A DNA stretch of 64,000 nt from Didymella arachidicola (GCA_016630955.3 CM049993.1:1612001-1676000); one strand, 5' to 3'; numbered from the stretch's first letter, positions 11,785 to 23,127 are shown. Numbers and translations: made by a program. Notes: generated by a model from the sequence alone, not told the origin.

Positions 11785-12326
11785 GGCTGGAGGAGGTCCA
11801 ATTCAGTCGGGTTTGCAGTGCCGCTGGCGCTCAATGTAAGCTGCGCGCGTGCTGTCGCGCAAGAGGTCGGTGTGAAGGGCAGCTCTCCGGGTACGGCCGC
11901 CTTTATTCGTACAATTCGACGTATCGCAACTGTAGCTGTTCGCCGTTGCTCGACTTGGTTTGTAGAAATAGTGGGTGGACGCTGTGGAGGTAGGCCGGAG
12001 CTCAGACGTCTGCGCTGGAAGCTTTGACGCCAGTGCGGAGCAGTTCGACACGTCATTGGTTGGAAGGACCCTGGCCTCCGTGAAGTCCAGCTGTCGCCGC
12101 GGGGAAGCTGTTCGTCGTCTCTACAACGCCTCCAGCTGGGAGCCGAATGACAACAACAGCCTGCTCGTTGATCCAATCGAACATACGCGGTCATTCGACC
12201 CACAGCTATCGGCTGTTGCTGCTGCGGGTTCAGTCGATTTCGATAGCTCTTAGCCGGCTATTATCATCTGTTATACATCATCAACGTTTCATCTTCTGGT
12301 CTATATCGTTCTATCGTCCGCTCAAC
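11785..12326. promoter_or_regulatory. Divergent intergenic region between CLP1 and the GH125 gene
   Basis: About 540 bp separate the two starts. Short overlapping frames occur on both strands (e.g. 11781-12203 minus) but have no protein-like features and overlap the expected 5' ends. The last 90 bp upstream of the GH125 start are T- and C-rich, as is common in fungal core promoters. I see no RNA gene. Confidence 0.45.
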
Positions 12327-14080
12327 ATGAAGTTGTTTTTGCTCGAACTCTCGCTGGGCGCAACGCTGTCGTCAAATCTCGCAGCTGCGGCTTACGATGA
12401 CGGGATACAAGAGCCATTGCAAGGTAATATCGATCCCAACAAGTACCGAGCCGCGTGTCCAGACTATAAGTTGTATTCCATGCGAACACAGTAAGTCTAG
12501 CCAGCCAGTCCTCACAACGCTGTGTTGACAGCAGACAGCCCACCTTACAGCAAAGGCCCGCTTGAACTTCCTTTCCTGAGACCTGCGAAGGTCTGCCGCA
12601 CATTTGAATCACCATCGGTCGAAAAGGTGATTGACTACATGAACAAAAATCTGGTCGACAAGGACTTGGCACGCATATTCGAAAATGCCTTCCCCAATAC
12701 GTTAGACACCACTGTTCGGTGGCACGTGGACAAAACTCCCGGTCATAAGTATGGCAAGAGGAGCTGGGAGAAAGGTGCCTGGACAGGACCGCAGAGCTTT
12801 ATTGTCACCGGAGACATCAACGCAGAGTGGCTACGTGACTCGACAAACCAGCTACAACAATACCAACCGCTAGCAAAGAAAGACAAGGAGATCTTCCAGC
12901 TGATCCTAGGAGCTATCAACACACAGGCCGAGTACGTCATCGGTTCGCCGTACTGCAACGCTTTCCAGCCTCCTGCGCCGAGCGACCTGAGCCCGACGTT
13001 CCAAGATCAAGCAGACGTTGTGCACCCCGAGTATGAAGCTTCCTTCGTGTTCGAATGCAAGTACGAGCTCGACTCACTTGCGCACTTCCTTTCCCTCTCC
13101 AACCAGTTCCACAGCCACACCGGCTCAACCGCCTTCATCAACGCGCGCTGGCTACAAGCCCTCGACACCGTACTTTCCGTCCTCGAGGAGCAGTCCCAGC
13201 CCACCTTCGACGACAAGACCGGCGCCTACATCAAGAACGTGTACACCTTCCAGCGACGGACAGAGATCGGCACAGAAACGCTCGCACTCAGCGGCGTTGG
13301 CAATCCACTCGCTGGGGGTACAGGTCTAGTGCGCTCAGCCTTCCGACCCAGTGACGACGCAACGATCCTCGGGTTCCTGATCCCGAGCAACGCCATGATG
13401 AGCGTGGAGCTAGGTCGCACAGCCGCTCTCCTCGAAAAAGCAGGCAAGAAGCACATCGCCACGACGCTCAGCGCATGGTCCGACAAGATCAATAAGGGCG
13501 TGCTAGAGCACGGCATCGTGCAACACAAGAAATACGGCCGCGTCTTTGCCTTCGAAGTCGACGGGTATGGCTCCAGCATCCTGATGGACGATGCCAACCT
13601 ACCTTCCTTACTCGCGCTACCGCTCCTCGGATTCGTAAAAGCGGACGCAGAGGTGTACAAAAACACACGCCGTATGATCCTCGAGAAGAACGGCAACCCT
13701 TACTTCCTCACCGGCGCTGGGTTCGGCGGCATCGGCGGCCCGCATATTGGGCTGCAGCATGCATGGCCGATGAGCGTGCTCGTGCAGGCTATGACGAGCG
13801 ACGATGATGAGGAGATTTTGAGGTGTGTGGAGAGCGTGAAGAATGTCAGTCGTAACGGGTTGATTCACGAGAGTATTCATGTCGACCATGAGAGGGATTA
13901 CACTAGTAAGTCCTTTACCCTCTTTTCTGTAGGGATTCTTGTATACGCAGGCTGACTGTTCGAACAGGACCCTGGTTTGCCTGGGCGAATTCCGTCTTTG
14001 CGCAGACTATCCTCGATCTTGCGAAGAGGAAACCGCATCTCCTGTTCGGCAAGGGTGCGGAAGCGTATGCGCTGGACTAG
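12327..14080 (+). CDS. Secreted GH125 exo-alpha-1,6-mannosidase (Mug157 family)
   Basis: Three exons, 12327-12490, 12539-13905 and 13968-14080, join in frame to give 547 aa. A signal peptide is evident (MKLFLLELSLGATLSSNLA). Family signatures include LPFLRPAKVCRTF, the substrate-site stretch VTGDINAEWLRDSTNQL, SFVFECKYELDSLAHFL, IGTETLALSGVGNPL, FEVDGYGSSILMDDANLPSL, and the C-terminal RPWFAWANSVFAQTILDL, which appears only after splicing of intron 2 (13906-13967). GH125 enzymes hydrolyse alpha-1,6-linked mannose and in fungi act on mannoproteins or N-glycan-derived material; S. pombe mug157 was named from meiotic up-regulation. The protein looks complete. Confidence 0.92.
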
Positions 14081-14546
14081 GCGTCTGAAGCCTTATCGTG
14101 CTATGTTGGCATTGACTACACCGCTGATGAGGATAGCGGTGGGTTGCTGTTCGATATGTCTTGGCGCAAATTGTTTGGGCTCCTTGGGGTCATGTGCATG
14201 TCTCGTCCCATGGTTATCTCTTTTCCCTTCGCGGTTCGTCTATCGATTGCGGCGTTGCTAGGTCTGACGGTCGTGGGGTTGTTTGAGCGGCCGAGCGGAG
14301 AATGGCTCGGTATTTGGCTGTGGAAGCAGCTGTGGCGGCGGATGTGCGAGCTATCGAGTTCCATGTAAGAGTTCGAGAGTTCGAGGCCCACCACTGAACC
14401 CAAGAATAGCCGTTCGTAAGACGCGCAATCGCCTACCCCTACGTATTGTGTGCAGAAGTCATCGTACAGAGCCTGGAATGCCCACAGCAATGAGTGCCTG
14501 TGCTATCGCCCAATATGAGATCCATCGTTGTTAGGCTCCCGTCGCT
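14081..14546. other. Convergent 3' region between GH125 and POP4
   Basis: Both flanking genes end here. The stretch contains several short frames on both strands with unremarkable composition and no recognisable domain, so I read it as 3' untranslated and spacer sequence. Confidence 0.5.
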
Positions 14547-15248
14547 TCACAGTCCCGACTGATAATGCAGCCTGAACTTCTTATTCGCCCTGTCTGGCGC
14601 ACGTGTTTGGAATTGCTCTCCCATGATCTCAAACGTCAGCGGCCTCCCCTCTGCACTTGCGACCGGGATCTCAAACGCAAAAACCGTATGCTCCTTCGGC
14701 AAACTCTTCACCACATTTCCCCTCGTAACAACCTCAAACGTAAACCGCGTATCCCGCACCACTATCCCCTCCACCCCGACTCGACTCACACACCGACTCC
14801 GCACAATCTTCAGTTTCGCCCCGTGCATGTCAGCACTCGCTAACATCTGCCCCGCTGACGCGGGCGTGACATACACCTTGCCCTTGCCCTCCGCATCTGC
14901 AGAGCTCGGCAGACCCAGGATTTCCCGCATATACCCCAGCCACAGGTCGTGCAGCGGCTCGTAGATTGCGTACTTTTGCTGCGCTTTCGGTATCTCGTTG
15001 AGGCCGAGTTTGCGCTTTTGCGCTGCGGAGAGAGGGCGCGGTTTCGCGGTGTTGCGCTTGCGGGCGTTTTCTTTGCGCTCGGTGAGGGCTTTGCGCCGCG
15101 TTGCGCGCGCGGACGGGGTTGGAGAGGAGGCGCGGATTAGGAGCGGCCGGTGGATGCGGTCGGTGTAGTGGGAGGCGGCGGTTTCGGGGGAGTGGGCGCG
15201 CTGCAGGAGGGATTGCGTGAGGGGCACGCTGGTGGTTGACGCAGCCAT
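14547..15248 (-). CDS. POP4: RNase P/MRP subunit Pop4 (Rpp29)
   Basis: Single-exon 233-aa protein. A basic N-terminal region (ATRRKALTERKENARKRNTA, KPRPLSAAQKRKLGLNEIP) precedes the small beta-barrel domain of the Rof/RNase P p29 superfamily. Its strands are visible: LASADMHGAKLKIVRSRC, VGVEGIVVRDTRFTFEVVT, VKSLPKEHTVFAFEIP, FEIMGEQFQTRAPDRANKKF. The segments GxxLxVxxS and GxxGIVxxxTxxTF match the family. Pop4 binds the RNA of nuclear RNase P (tRNA 5' maturation) and RNase MRP (rRNA processing). Length is close to fungal relatives. The ATG at 15246-15248 is the only sensible start. Confidence 0.88.
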   Translation of the reverse strand: MAASTTSVPLTQSLLQRAHSPETAASHYTDRIHRPLLIRASSPTPSARATRRKALTERKENARKRNTAKPRPLSAAQKRKLGLNEIPKAQQKYAIYEPLHDLWLGYMREILGLPSSADAEGKGKVYVTPASAGQMLASADMHGAKLKIVRSRCVSRVGVEGIVVRDTRFTFEVVTRGNVVKSLPKEHTVFAFEIPVASAEGRPLTFEIMGEQFQTRAPDRANKKFRLHYQSGL

Positions 15249-16037
15249 GATTGTGGGAAGGTTGCCCAGTTGCGCTGTTTTGCGCGACTAAGATGGCTAT
15301 GTGACCGGTCAGGCTCAAAGTGGCGTGCGTCGCATGGATCTATGGACTTGGAGGGCACGCTGCGGTTGTGGTAGTGGAGTCGCAGAGAGTCACTGCGGCC
15401 GCAATAAATGCTCGTAGTCGGGATGCAGTCGCAGACTGCGGGCATAGAGGACCCTTGAATCTGAGCCTTTTCGGCTAGGCCCAGCGCAGTGCCCCACTTC
15501 GCTTTTACCACCGACTGCGTCCCCGCTAAGTCTCCAATGGCGCAGTGCACGTGACTGCGACCGCAGTAAGACACTGCAGTGGTCGCCTTCCCACAACGGC
15601 GCAAGCCCAGTGAGACAGTGCATAAGCCTCTCTGCAACTGACACTCTTACGGTCGCCATGTTTTGCTTCAGGCTACCGAAATGCCAACCGTAAAGTCGCT
15701 TGCGGCTTCACTGTAGCGGCCGGGACAGGGCGTATCCGTGGAGCCGGCCATGGACCATGCCCAGGTGGCGTTGGATTGATGCATAACTACAATCGACAGA
15801 GCGCGCATCATCCTAGGCATGGGAGGTAAGAGCACTTCTCAAGTTTTATTGAATTCTGTATTGCGTATGGGGAAGAAGAGAGTTCTGAACCGTATATTAC
15901 CTAGGTAGATTGTGAGTCGATGGATCTAACCTTCGAACTATGTACGATTGCAGGTGCTAAGAGTACTGGCGCCAGGCGGGAACGGCCCATCACCTGGACT
16001 TGATTTCCATTCACTACTCATCCACATGGTTTCCAAT
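15249..16037. other. Upstream region of POP4 with clustered ACTGCG/CGCAGT motifs
   Basis: The stretch lies between the POP4 start and the HET-gene 3' end, with no credible ORF. Between about 15392 and 15567 the hexamer ACTGCG occurs four times (about 15392, 15435, 15514, 15554) and its complement CGCAGT three times (about 15485, 15541, 15562), several next to GC-rich palindromes such as GCGGCCGC. It may be a binding-site cluster or a relic of a repeat. From about 15780 the sequence becomes A/T-rich. Confidence 0.4.
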
Positions 16038-17978
16038 TCACATCAACTTGATGTTGTGCCATTTGCAATCGAAATCTCGCTCTGGGGAGTCTCTCCACAG
16101 CCGTGCTCGTTTGTTACCCTTTTCCACCCTCAGCTGGCATTTGAAACACTCGGTCAACACTCCAATTCGAATGAACGCCTTGAGTTCCGAGATTGGTTTC
16201 AGTACAAGTCCTGTTACATGTACTTTGATGATGCCGTCCGTCTCCCCGGCCCAGATGTCTGTGACGTCTCGACCCACGAAGAGGAAGAGTCTCCAAGTGT
16301 TGTTCAAGATAGACTCCATCCAATCAGGGTCCCCAGGTATCTCGACATTCATGATGCTGACTCTCGCGATCGCAATCCCTTTCACTACGTCGAAAGCATC
16401 CAAGTAAGATCTGTCCTCCCGGCTTCTCGGCACACGCAACTGTGTCTTGACAGACCACCCCGAGAGGTAGACATAAGGCCTGAAGTTGTAGAGATTAAAG
16501 TCGCCATTCATGTAGTCGACGTATTCTGACATGTTGAGCCGTTTTCCTTGTACATCCTCTACTCGTACTTTGACATCGAAATACTTGTCCCAGATGAGTC
16601 TTTGCTGAATTGAGTCTGTTAATGACCATGAGTCGAGGCCTTGCCAAGCAGCCCAAGTCCATGAGGGAAGCCCTTCTCTCATGACCAATGGCGGACTGTT
16701 GTACAGGCGCTGTAACGGTATCCAAAGAAGCTGTTTAATAAAAACAAAGTTGCCATTTTCGTGGCCGTCATTCAGGGCAGACCAAAACGGTACGCCCCAG
16801 AAGTGCCACATTGGTCTTTCTTGCTGCTTCCAAAAATACCTTAAAAAGCCCATGAAGGCATTTAAAGCGTCAGACTGGAACGACAACCGCCTCCGGAGAT
16901 ATTCAGTGAGGAACAAATCAAAAGCAGCCATTAATGCTTGCGTGCTGTCCGGATACAATTGCGGCAGTGCAAGCATCGCGCTCTGAAATCGTCGGTCATG
17001 CAGCGTCTCAGATATGGGATGCGATAACCGCTGCTCAGGGACATACTCACAACAATGCATCGACGTGCACTGGTAGTAGGCCTGGGTGGGAGTGAAGATC
17101 AGCCTTCGAATGGATAAGAGCCCCTCTTGGAAAGTCCAAGCTCGCGAAGACCATGTGCTTCCCATGATGTCCTTTCGTACATTTGGAAGAGACATTATTC
17201 TTTGCTCAGCAATCTCGAAGAAGTCTTTTTCGTGTCGGCGTTTCGCTGACACACCTGGAATACCATCGAGCGGACTTTCTCCAGCAGCGTTGACCAAAGT
17301 GATCGTAGCACCGCCGTAAATCTGATCCATGTTCTGAATTTGCCGGTGTTTGTCTGGTGAATTCTGATCGATGCAGTAGCGGTCAACCCAGAGGAAGTGA
17401 AGCCCTAATTCGAGCGTGCAGCGAATGGCATCCTCGACCACTGCCACAAACGACCCGAGTGGGCGAGATTGCAGTGCATCTCGTTCGTGAGGAAGGTCTC
17501 CCCAAACGTAGCTGAGAGCAGCGTACTGGTCTCGCTGGTGCTGTGAAGCAGGTACTATACTACGCGTGACGCAGTCAATCAATGACAAGCCTGACATTTC
17601 CAAGGGTCGTGGCTCGCACGGGGGTCCATGTTCATCTTGACAGTATCGAAACCAGCTCCTCACAAGGTCCCAATCCGTCTTAACCAGGTCTTGTTCGCCC
17701 AACAAGGACTTGTGGTTAGACTCCAAACACTCTCGCCTCAGCCACCCACAAGAATATTGCTGCGTCAGGATCGAATCATCAAGTTCGGGTGGAAAATCTG
17801 CGATGCGAAAGATGCTCGGCTCTCGCGGCGGTAAGGTACCGCCTGCAGGTATTGTGGCCACGGTCAGCCTTGTATTAGCCACTCCGAACTTCCGTGCCCT
17901 ATCGTGAACGAGGTCAGCGGCAGTGCCGAAGCAGTTCTCCTTGTGAAATGCACCAGAACGATCACAGGGAACGTTCAC
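16038..17978 (-). CDS. HET-domain (heterokaryon incompatibility) protein
   Basis: Uninterrupted 646-aa frame. The HET domain starts near residue 150 with YAALSYVWGD and continues through LGLHFLWVDRYCIDQ, the MDQIYGGATITLVNAAG segment and the SSRAWTFQEGLLSIRRLIFT block, all standard family blocks. The C-terminal ~300 residues are a variable region (PSWTWAAWQG is a common element after HET domains). A Cys- and Trp-containing N-terminal segment (SWFRYCQDEHGPPCEPR) also matches fungal HET proteins. HET domains trigger cell death on non-self recognition during hyphal fusion; whether this one does is unknown. The frame is intact, unlike several genes downstream. It marks the start of the accessory stretch. 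Confidence 0.92.
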   Translation of the reverse strand: MNVPCDRSGAFHKENCFGTAADLVHDRARKFGVANTRLTVATIPAGGTLPPREPSIFRIADFPPELDDSILTQQYSCGWLRRECLESNHKSLLGEQDLVKTDWDLVRSWFRYCQDEHGPPCEPRPLEMSGLSLIDCVTRSIVPASQHQRDQYAALSYVWGDLPHERDALQSRPLGSFVAVVEDAIRCTLELGLHFLWVDRYCIDQNSPDKHRQIQNMDQIYGGATITLVNAAGESPLDGIPGVSAKRRHEKDFFEIAEQRIMSLPNVRKDIMGSTWSSRAWTFQEGLLSIRRLIFTPTQAYYQCTSMHCCEYVPEQRLSHPISETLHDRRFQSAMLALPQLYPDSTQALMAAFDLFLTEYLRRRLSFQSDALNAFMGFLRYFWKQQERPMWHFWGVPFWSALNDGHENGNFVFIKQLLWIPLQRLYNSPPLVMREGLPSWTWAAWQGLDSWSLTDSIQQRLIWDKYFDVKVRVEDVQGKRLNMSEYVDYMNGDFNLYNFRPYVYLSGWSVKTQLRVPRSREDRSYLDAFDVVKGIAIARVSIMNVEIPGDPDWMESILNNTWRLFLFVGRDVTDIWAGETDGIIKVHVTGLVLKPISELKAFIRIGVLTECFKCQLRVEKGNKRARLWRDSPERDFDCKWHNIKLM

Positions 17979-18566
17979 TCACGTTATGCGTATCAGACGG
18001 CCGAAGTGGCAGTCGCTCGAGCAAAGATCGGGAGACCATACTGCGGGGGGCGACCATACCTCGGTCTCCATACTTCCAGGGCATCTCGGCAATTCTGCAC
18101 ATCCTGCGCACTCCAGCGTCGCACAACTGCTGTCCTTTGACGCCGCTTCTTCGGCTACATCCATCCGTGCATCGTCTGGATCCGCGATACCAGAACGGCG
18201 GACTCGAGATCAGAGAAATATTCGAGAAAGGCTGAGGGTTGCAGGGAGGCTGTGCTGACTTCGTGCAAGCATTGGTTGACCCCAAATACGCCACAATTCC
18301 AAGGTTCGCTCTGACCAATCCTGCGACGCGCCGTATCAGACGGCGAGCCGGCTTTCAAGTCAAGACTGATCGGTGGTCAATGAGACTGCGAATATTCAAA
18401 TTCAGCCACTCTCAGATATGGATGGCTGATGGTGCCTTCTGATCACGGTGGAGCAGTCGCTAGGTCCATGTGCGTGTGCGTCACGTTTGCTCTCCGGTAT
18501 TGTTTCGACAAGACCTGTTACATTTTTGCTGAAGGAATTCTGACGATTCAAGATTGCAGTTTGTGA
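17979..18566. other. Spacer between HET gene start and P450 end
   Basis: Several overlapping short frames occur on both strands (up to about 118 codons) but none shows a domain, splice structure or protein-like composition. I take it as HET-gene promoter plus P450 3' flank. Confidence 0.4.
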
Positions 18567-20276
18567 CTAATTTGGCAGCTTTCGATACAGGTTTACAGTA
18601 AGCGGCTTTTCGACCCCCAGAATCTCTCCTGGCGATACTTTGTAGTCGTGGTGTTTCAGTGCAATCCGATATCTTTGAAGAAGTGCAACAAGATACATCT
18701 TTGTTCCAAGCAACGCGGTCTTATACCCAACCTGGTATCTGTTAGTAGAGATCACAGAGGCACCGATGAAGAAACCTACGCAACTGCGTGACCCATATCC
18801 AAAAGCGAGGTGCGACTGATCGCCTTCCTTCCGATCTAGCCACCGCTCTGGCACGAACCTATCGGCGTCCTCGCCCCCATATTCGGTCGATCTATTTGCG
18901 CATCCCAGAGCGAAAAATATGAGTGTTCCTGGTGGCAGAGTATAGTTCGACTTGCCAGATTTCAGGCTGATCTCTCGGTTGACTGTTCGAAAAGTACTAG
19001 CAATAGGCGGATGCAGTCGGTTAATCTCCGTGATGACAGCATCCAAATATGGCATCTTCGAATTGACAGTTTTGAAGTCTTCAGTATCAGAAGATTCAAT
19101 TTCAGCTAGTAGTCGTTTCAGACACTCAGGTCGCTTTTCAAGCTCAATGAGCAGCCAAGCTAAGTTGTAGCCGAAGGTCTCATTTCCAGCTGGAGTTGTC
19201 AGCAGTTTGCCCGAATCTTCTCAGACATTATCACTGACCGAAAGCATTGAGATGTGCAAATTCGATAGCAGTTGGTGAGAGACCTTCAATCACACTACCA
19301 TGTGTCCTCGCTGACAAGCCGCGAAGGCTCGTTGGTGGCGCTTTCGGATGTAATCGCTCATGATTCTCCAGATTCCGCACGCTTCTCGCGATCAAATCAT
19401 CGAGTTGGGTACGGAGTGCTTTGTCTGAGCCCAGAGGTGCTCCTGCCTTCACCAAGCCTAGGATGACATTGATCGAGTACCAAATTGATGGCCAGGGATC
19501 CGTCACCCGGGCACCTATCTCTTTCGCCAAGCTCAAAGCACGGCTATCGGTCTCGCTATCAGAGCTTCCGTACAAAACAGTCCTCCAGAGGGAGATGGCG
19601 AATATATCGATCCGAGGGATGATGTCAACGGTGGCGCTGCTCGCTCGCTTACCAACCAGGCCATCGACGTGATTCCGGGCAAGGGTTTTCATAGTCTAAA
19701 AGTCCTTAGCTAGGGACTCGGTACTGTTGAACTCACGGATGAAGCCGGCGCGATAGGTGCTCAAATGTGGACCTATGTAATTGGGAAGTGTAGGGCCAAC
19801 AATCCTGCGCAGCAGCCATGTAGTGGAAAATCCATTGGAGTCCTTGTTACTTTCCCTTTAACTATTAGTCTGTAGCGTAAGTTGTGTCGCATTGCTGAAG
19901 CTTCTTACCTCGACACAAATTCTTCAGGCATCGCCAACAACTGTCGGATCATGGCCGTATCGTGAACAAACTCCAAAACATTGCCAGCCACACTTGCATA
20001 CGATATGCCATCGGTTGCAATATCAAGTAGCCTAGCAACTACTTCGGATGCTCCATGTCTTGTCGGCAGTAGAATGACTCCTAGGAAAGAAATCCCTTCA
20101 AGCTTAGGGACTCCGGAGAGGATGCTTGCGCTGCGTGTATATTTGTATACCGCAAAGACAAGGAAGACCGAGGGCACAAATCGAGCAGTCGATACCAGAA
20201 ATAACACTAATCTTAACACCATCTGCGCAAGCAGTGTGTTCAGACCATCCGTGGTCATGGCAGGTGATCTTGTCAT
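18567..20276 (-). pseudogene. Cytochrome P450 gene with an in-frame TAG stop
   Basis: Four exons on the minus strand (20276-19909, 19855-19239, 19189-18780, 18731-18567) fit fungal splice consensus and give about 519 residues. Visible: N-terminal membrane anchor (LRLVLFLVSTARFVPSVFLV); I-helix AGNETFGYNLAWLLIEL after splicing of the 49-nt intron; ExxR-region EINRLHPPIASTFR; PERW; heme loop FGYGSRSCVG, completed by the 48-nt intron at 18732-18779. The only defect is TAG at 19696-19698 (codon about 176), between FIREFNSTESLAKDF and TMKTLARNHVDGLVGKR. Protein similarity appears to run straight across the stop, and a 41-nt intron ending at this TAG would shift the frame. So the gene is probably a recent pseudogene, unless the stop is bypassed. 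Substrate unknown. Confidence 0.75.
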
Positions 20277-22340
20277 TGTGTTCGGTCCCTCCGCTATCCG
20301 GTCAAGTAAAGAGGTATAAGAGGTGCATTGAATCCTCGAGTCCTACGAGCCAGCGCTGTTTCTAATATATCTGCTGAAACTGTGACTCTTAAGAAGAGTG
20401 TTTGCACCTCGTATCATCGACAAAAACTGAGACCTGAGCGGCACCTTAAGGTCTTTGGACCGTAGTCATGCAGCAGCTGACTATTGAGTGCCCAACTTGG
20501 CATCCTCAGCGGCAATGGGCCGCGCTGCATATTCAACCTGCAAGCTAAACAGTGACATTGTAGCCTGTCTTTTCGATAGCCCGCTGATGGCCGCCTCGCC
20601 TGGGCATGGCCCCGAGCGGATCTGCTGTCGCGTGCGTGGCATAGGTGCAAACAGTTCGCTCCCTCATCCTCACTGTCTGTAGATCAGTCGGTGTGCCTTA
20701 TAGCCCTAAATTGATGTGACTGAGTTAGACGGCAAGTCAATGATCAGGTACATGATTGGCGGAGGATCGACGGAGCCGGAAGAATGCTGGAAAACCGTCT
20801 TCTTCTCTCGCGTGATGAATCATATCCAGCGATATCTTGATAATAGGGCCTGACGGTTGATGAATCCGCCTGACGATGCGGATCGGTCGTAGTGCGTTTG
20901 GGGAAGCATAGCCGAAGTGGTGTGCTGTGCTTACTCTCGCAAGCCACTTCCAACCTAAGCATTAGTGAAGCCGAGTGGCACATGCAACACTGTCCATAGA
21001 CCGCGTCTGAAGAATTCTGGTCAAGCCACTGTTCGTAAAGGCTTTTTGCAGATGGCTTGCAACACGAAGACGGAATAATTCTCCCGCAGCGCATCAGGCA
21101 CGCGTGCGGGCCGAGGTAGGTACACGATCAAGAGCCGCGAATCTCATCTCAGGCCTAATGTATCGTCAGTACCCGCTATTTGTAACCTTTCCTTGGTATT
21201 GATACGGACATTGCGCAAGACAGACTGGAGATCGTAGCGGTGGGTCCACTTAATAAAGACACGACCGTGGCCTGATCGTACAGCGAAATAGCGATTTTTC
21301 TGACCTTGCACCACCTAAAGAGAAAAGTGGAGAGCTGTGCAGGGGAAGAAGGAGGATATATGTACAGTAGCAGCAGGTAGCGCCTTATTGTGATAAAATG
21401 CAGGTTCGTGGTGTGCACAAGGCAACAGCAACAATAAGAGTAGCAGAGAAGGAGAAGGCTGTTGTCACGCTAACACAGCCTCGATCGCACTTTCGCTAGT
21501 AATGTCCTTCCTTTAAATGCCCTCAAATCTCACCAAACACTATCTAACGACGCAGTCAAGTCCTTTGGTATGCGCCCTGCAAACTATTAGCTGCAGACTA
21601 CAGCACCTGATGAGGCAATCATACCGACGAGCGCTGGATCACCTGGTGTTCACTCTGCGAGAGTCTGGCTGGTCTGTAGTAGGTTACTGAGCTTCTCGAG
21701 CACACCAAGCTCGAGGGCAGCTTGAAGCGCAGCAGTCCTGGGGGGCGCATCCAATACGTGCCATCAACTAAGCTGGTTTATCTGGATCCCCAACAAGTTT
21801 GTTGGCTACAGCTATCAATCTCCGTCTGTCACCGTCCGCTTTGGTATCCTGCCATGCTTGAGAAGCGGCGACAAGTGAGGAATTGAAAGGCTCTGCGGTT
21901 ATTGCGGCTAATCGAGCGACAGGAAAGGGGAGAAAGAAACTTCTGGCCTGCGAAAGTTCCCAATCGCCTCTTCAGTGTTGGCAGGTAGGATCAAAAGATC
22001 TGAAACCTCGTGTTGAAGATAATGCTGGAGATGACCTGCGTGCCCTACCGTACGCGCAAGGGCAGGGCCCAAATAAGCTGCGCCCTTGTCACTAACGGCA
22101 ACAGCGGGTTATTGTGTCATTTCGCCCATCCTGTATGCTGTCTTGAGTTGCAATTGTTGGTATCAACCCCTGCACATCTGACATAACCACTAGCTTGGTA
22201 TGCGGAAGACTCTTTTGTGCAACGGTACATTGGCTGCCTGATGCTTCCGACTTATGTTCTGTAGCTCTTTAAGTATGGACAGTCATCTTTATGGAAGATG
22301 GGCTTTGTGTGTTGGTGGCTTTCAGGCGTGCCTGCGTGCC
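20277..22340. other. About 2 kb with no supported gene
   Basis: Frames are short (all under 120 codons), overlap each other on both strands and have no recognisable domain or credible intron pattern. I see no terminal repeats, target-site duplications, transposase motif, tRNA or rRNA. The sequence is of mixed composition, not markedly A/T-rich. Consistent with old non-coding or decayed sequence in the accessory stretch. Confidence 0.45.
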
Positions 22341-22344
22341 TAGC

Positions 22345-22710
22345 TTACAGCTTGGTCCGCGGAACAGTACCAACAGCACCTCGTTCTTGTATATAACCGT
22401 TTGCCACCGGATTCCACCCTTGGCTCGGCAGCTGCGGTATGGCAAATGGCGGCTTCCTCAGGTTGTGAGTGAAGAACACTGGATGCCTGACGGCGGCGTC
22501 ATAGAAGTTCTGTGCAGGTATCGATGGCGGCGCACGAGTAGGAGGCATGGCTTCAATCTGCGAGCGAGGCTGTTGTAGCTTTGTTTGGCTGTATACCGGC
22601 TGCTGTTGTGGTTGTTGCGAAGATGGTTGAAGCTTGTGAGCCGCGCGCTGTTGTTGGTGGCTTGGTTGTGTGGGTTGTTGTGGTAGCTGCGGCGCGTTAG
22701 AACGCTTTCA
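22345..22710 (-). CDS. Proline/glutamine-rich hypothetical protein fragment
   Basis: On the minus strand a frame runs from about 22710 to a stop at 22345-22347. It begins in a Pro/Gln/His-rich tract (SNAPQLPQQPTQPSHQQQRA, then QPSSQQPQQQPVYSQTKLQQ) and passes an internal ATG at 22546-22548 (MPPTRAPPSIPAQNFYDAA) to a C-terminus ending VGTVPRTKL. A second protein-like segment lies just upstream (about 22860-22730: IPPRLRSGAASLNNTRASYN) in a frame that could be joined only by an atypically short 31-nt intron; both segments begin after in-frame stops. No family is recognised. It may be the 3' part of a broken gene. Confidence 0.35.
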
Positions 22711-23127
22711 TATAACGGTCTTTCTTAAGAAATACCTTTGGCCGAGACGGCTGTAGGAATGGGAGCATTGTAGGATGCTCGTGTGTTGTTCAGTGAAGCT
22801 GCACCAGATCGCAGTCGCGGTGGGATGGCCGTGAAGATGTGGAAACCTCGGCTTCAAACTTCAAACCCGCCAACGTCATTCCTCAGCGCATTGTGGGACA
22901 TCGAATCCGAGCAGCCTTTGTCTACTACCCAAGGCGCTCGCCAAAGTTGATGCAACATTTCATTGAGACTATACAATCCACCAGCCTTACATGGCACCAA
23001 TTGATTGACCTCGTTCAGGACCTCTTTCTGGTTTCAATGCGACCCGGACGATCGGTACTTCACACAAAACGAAGAACACCAGACTCAACATCTCTCTCGA
23101 CACATGCTCCAACTCCTCTCAGCTTCC

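Noticed and set aside
19696..19736. A 41-nt intron (GTGAGT...TTTTAG) that would remove the P450 stop
   Set aside because: Donor and acceptor look good, but removal shifts the frame so that the downstream MKTLARNHVDG part is lost, whereas straight reading through the stop keeps it.
20277..22340. Possible transposon in the empty stretch
   Set aside because: I looked for terminal inverted repeats, long terminal repeats, and transposase or reverse-transcriptase motifs and found none.
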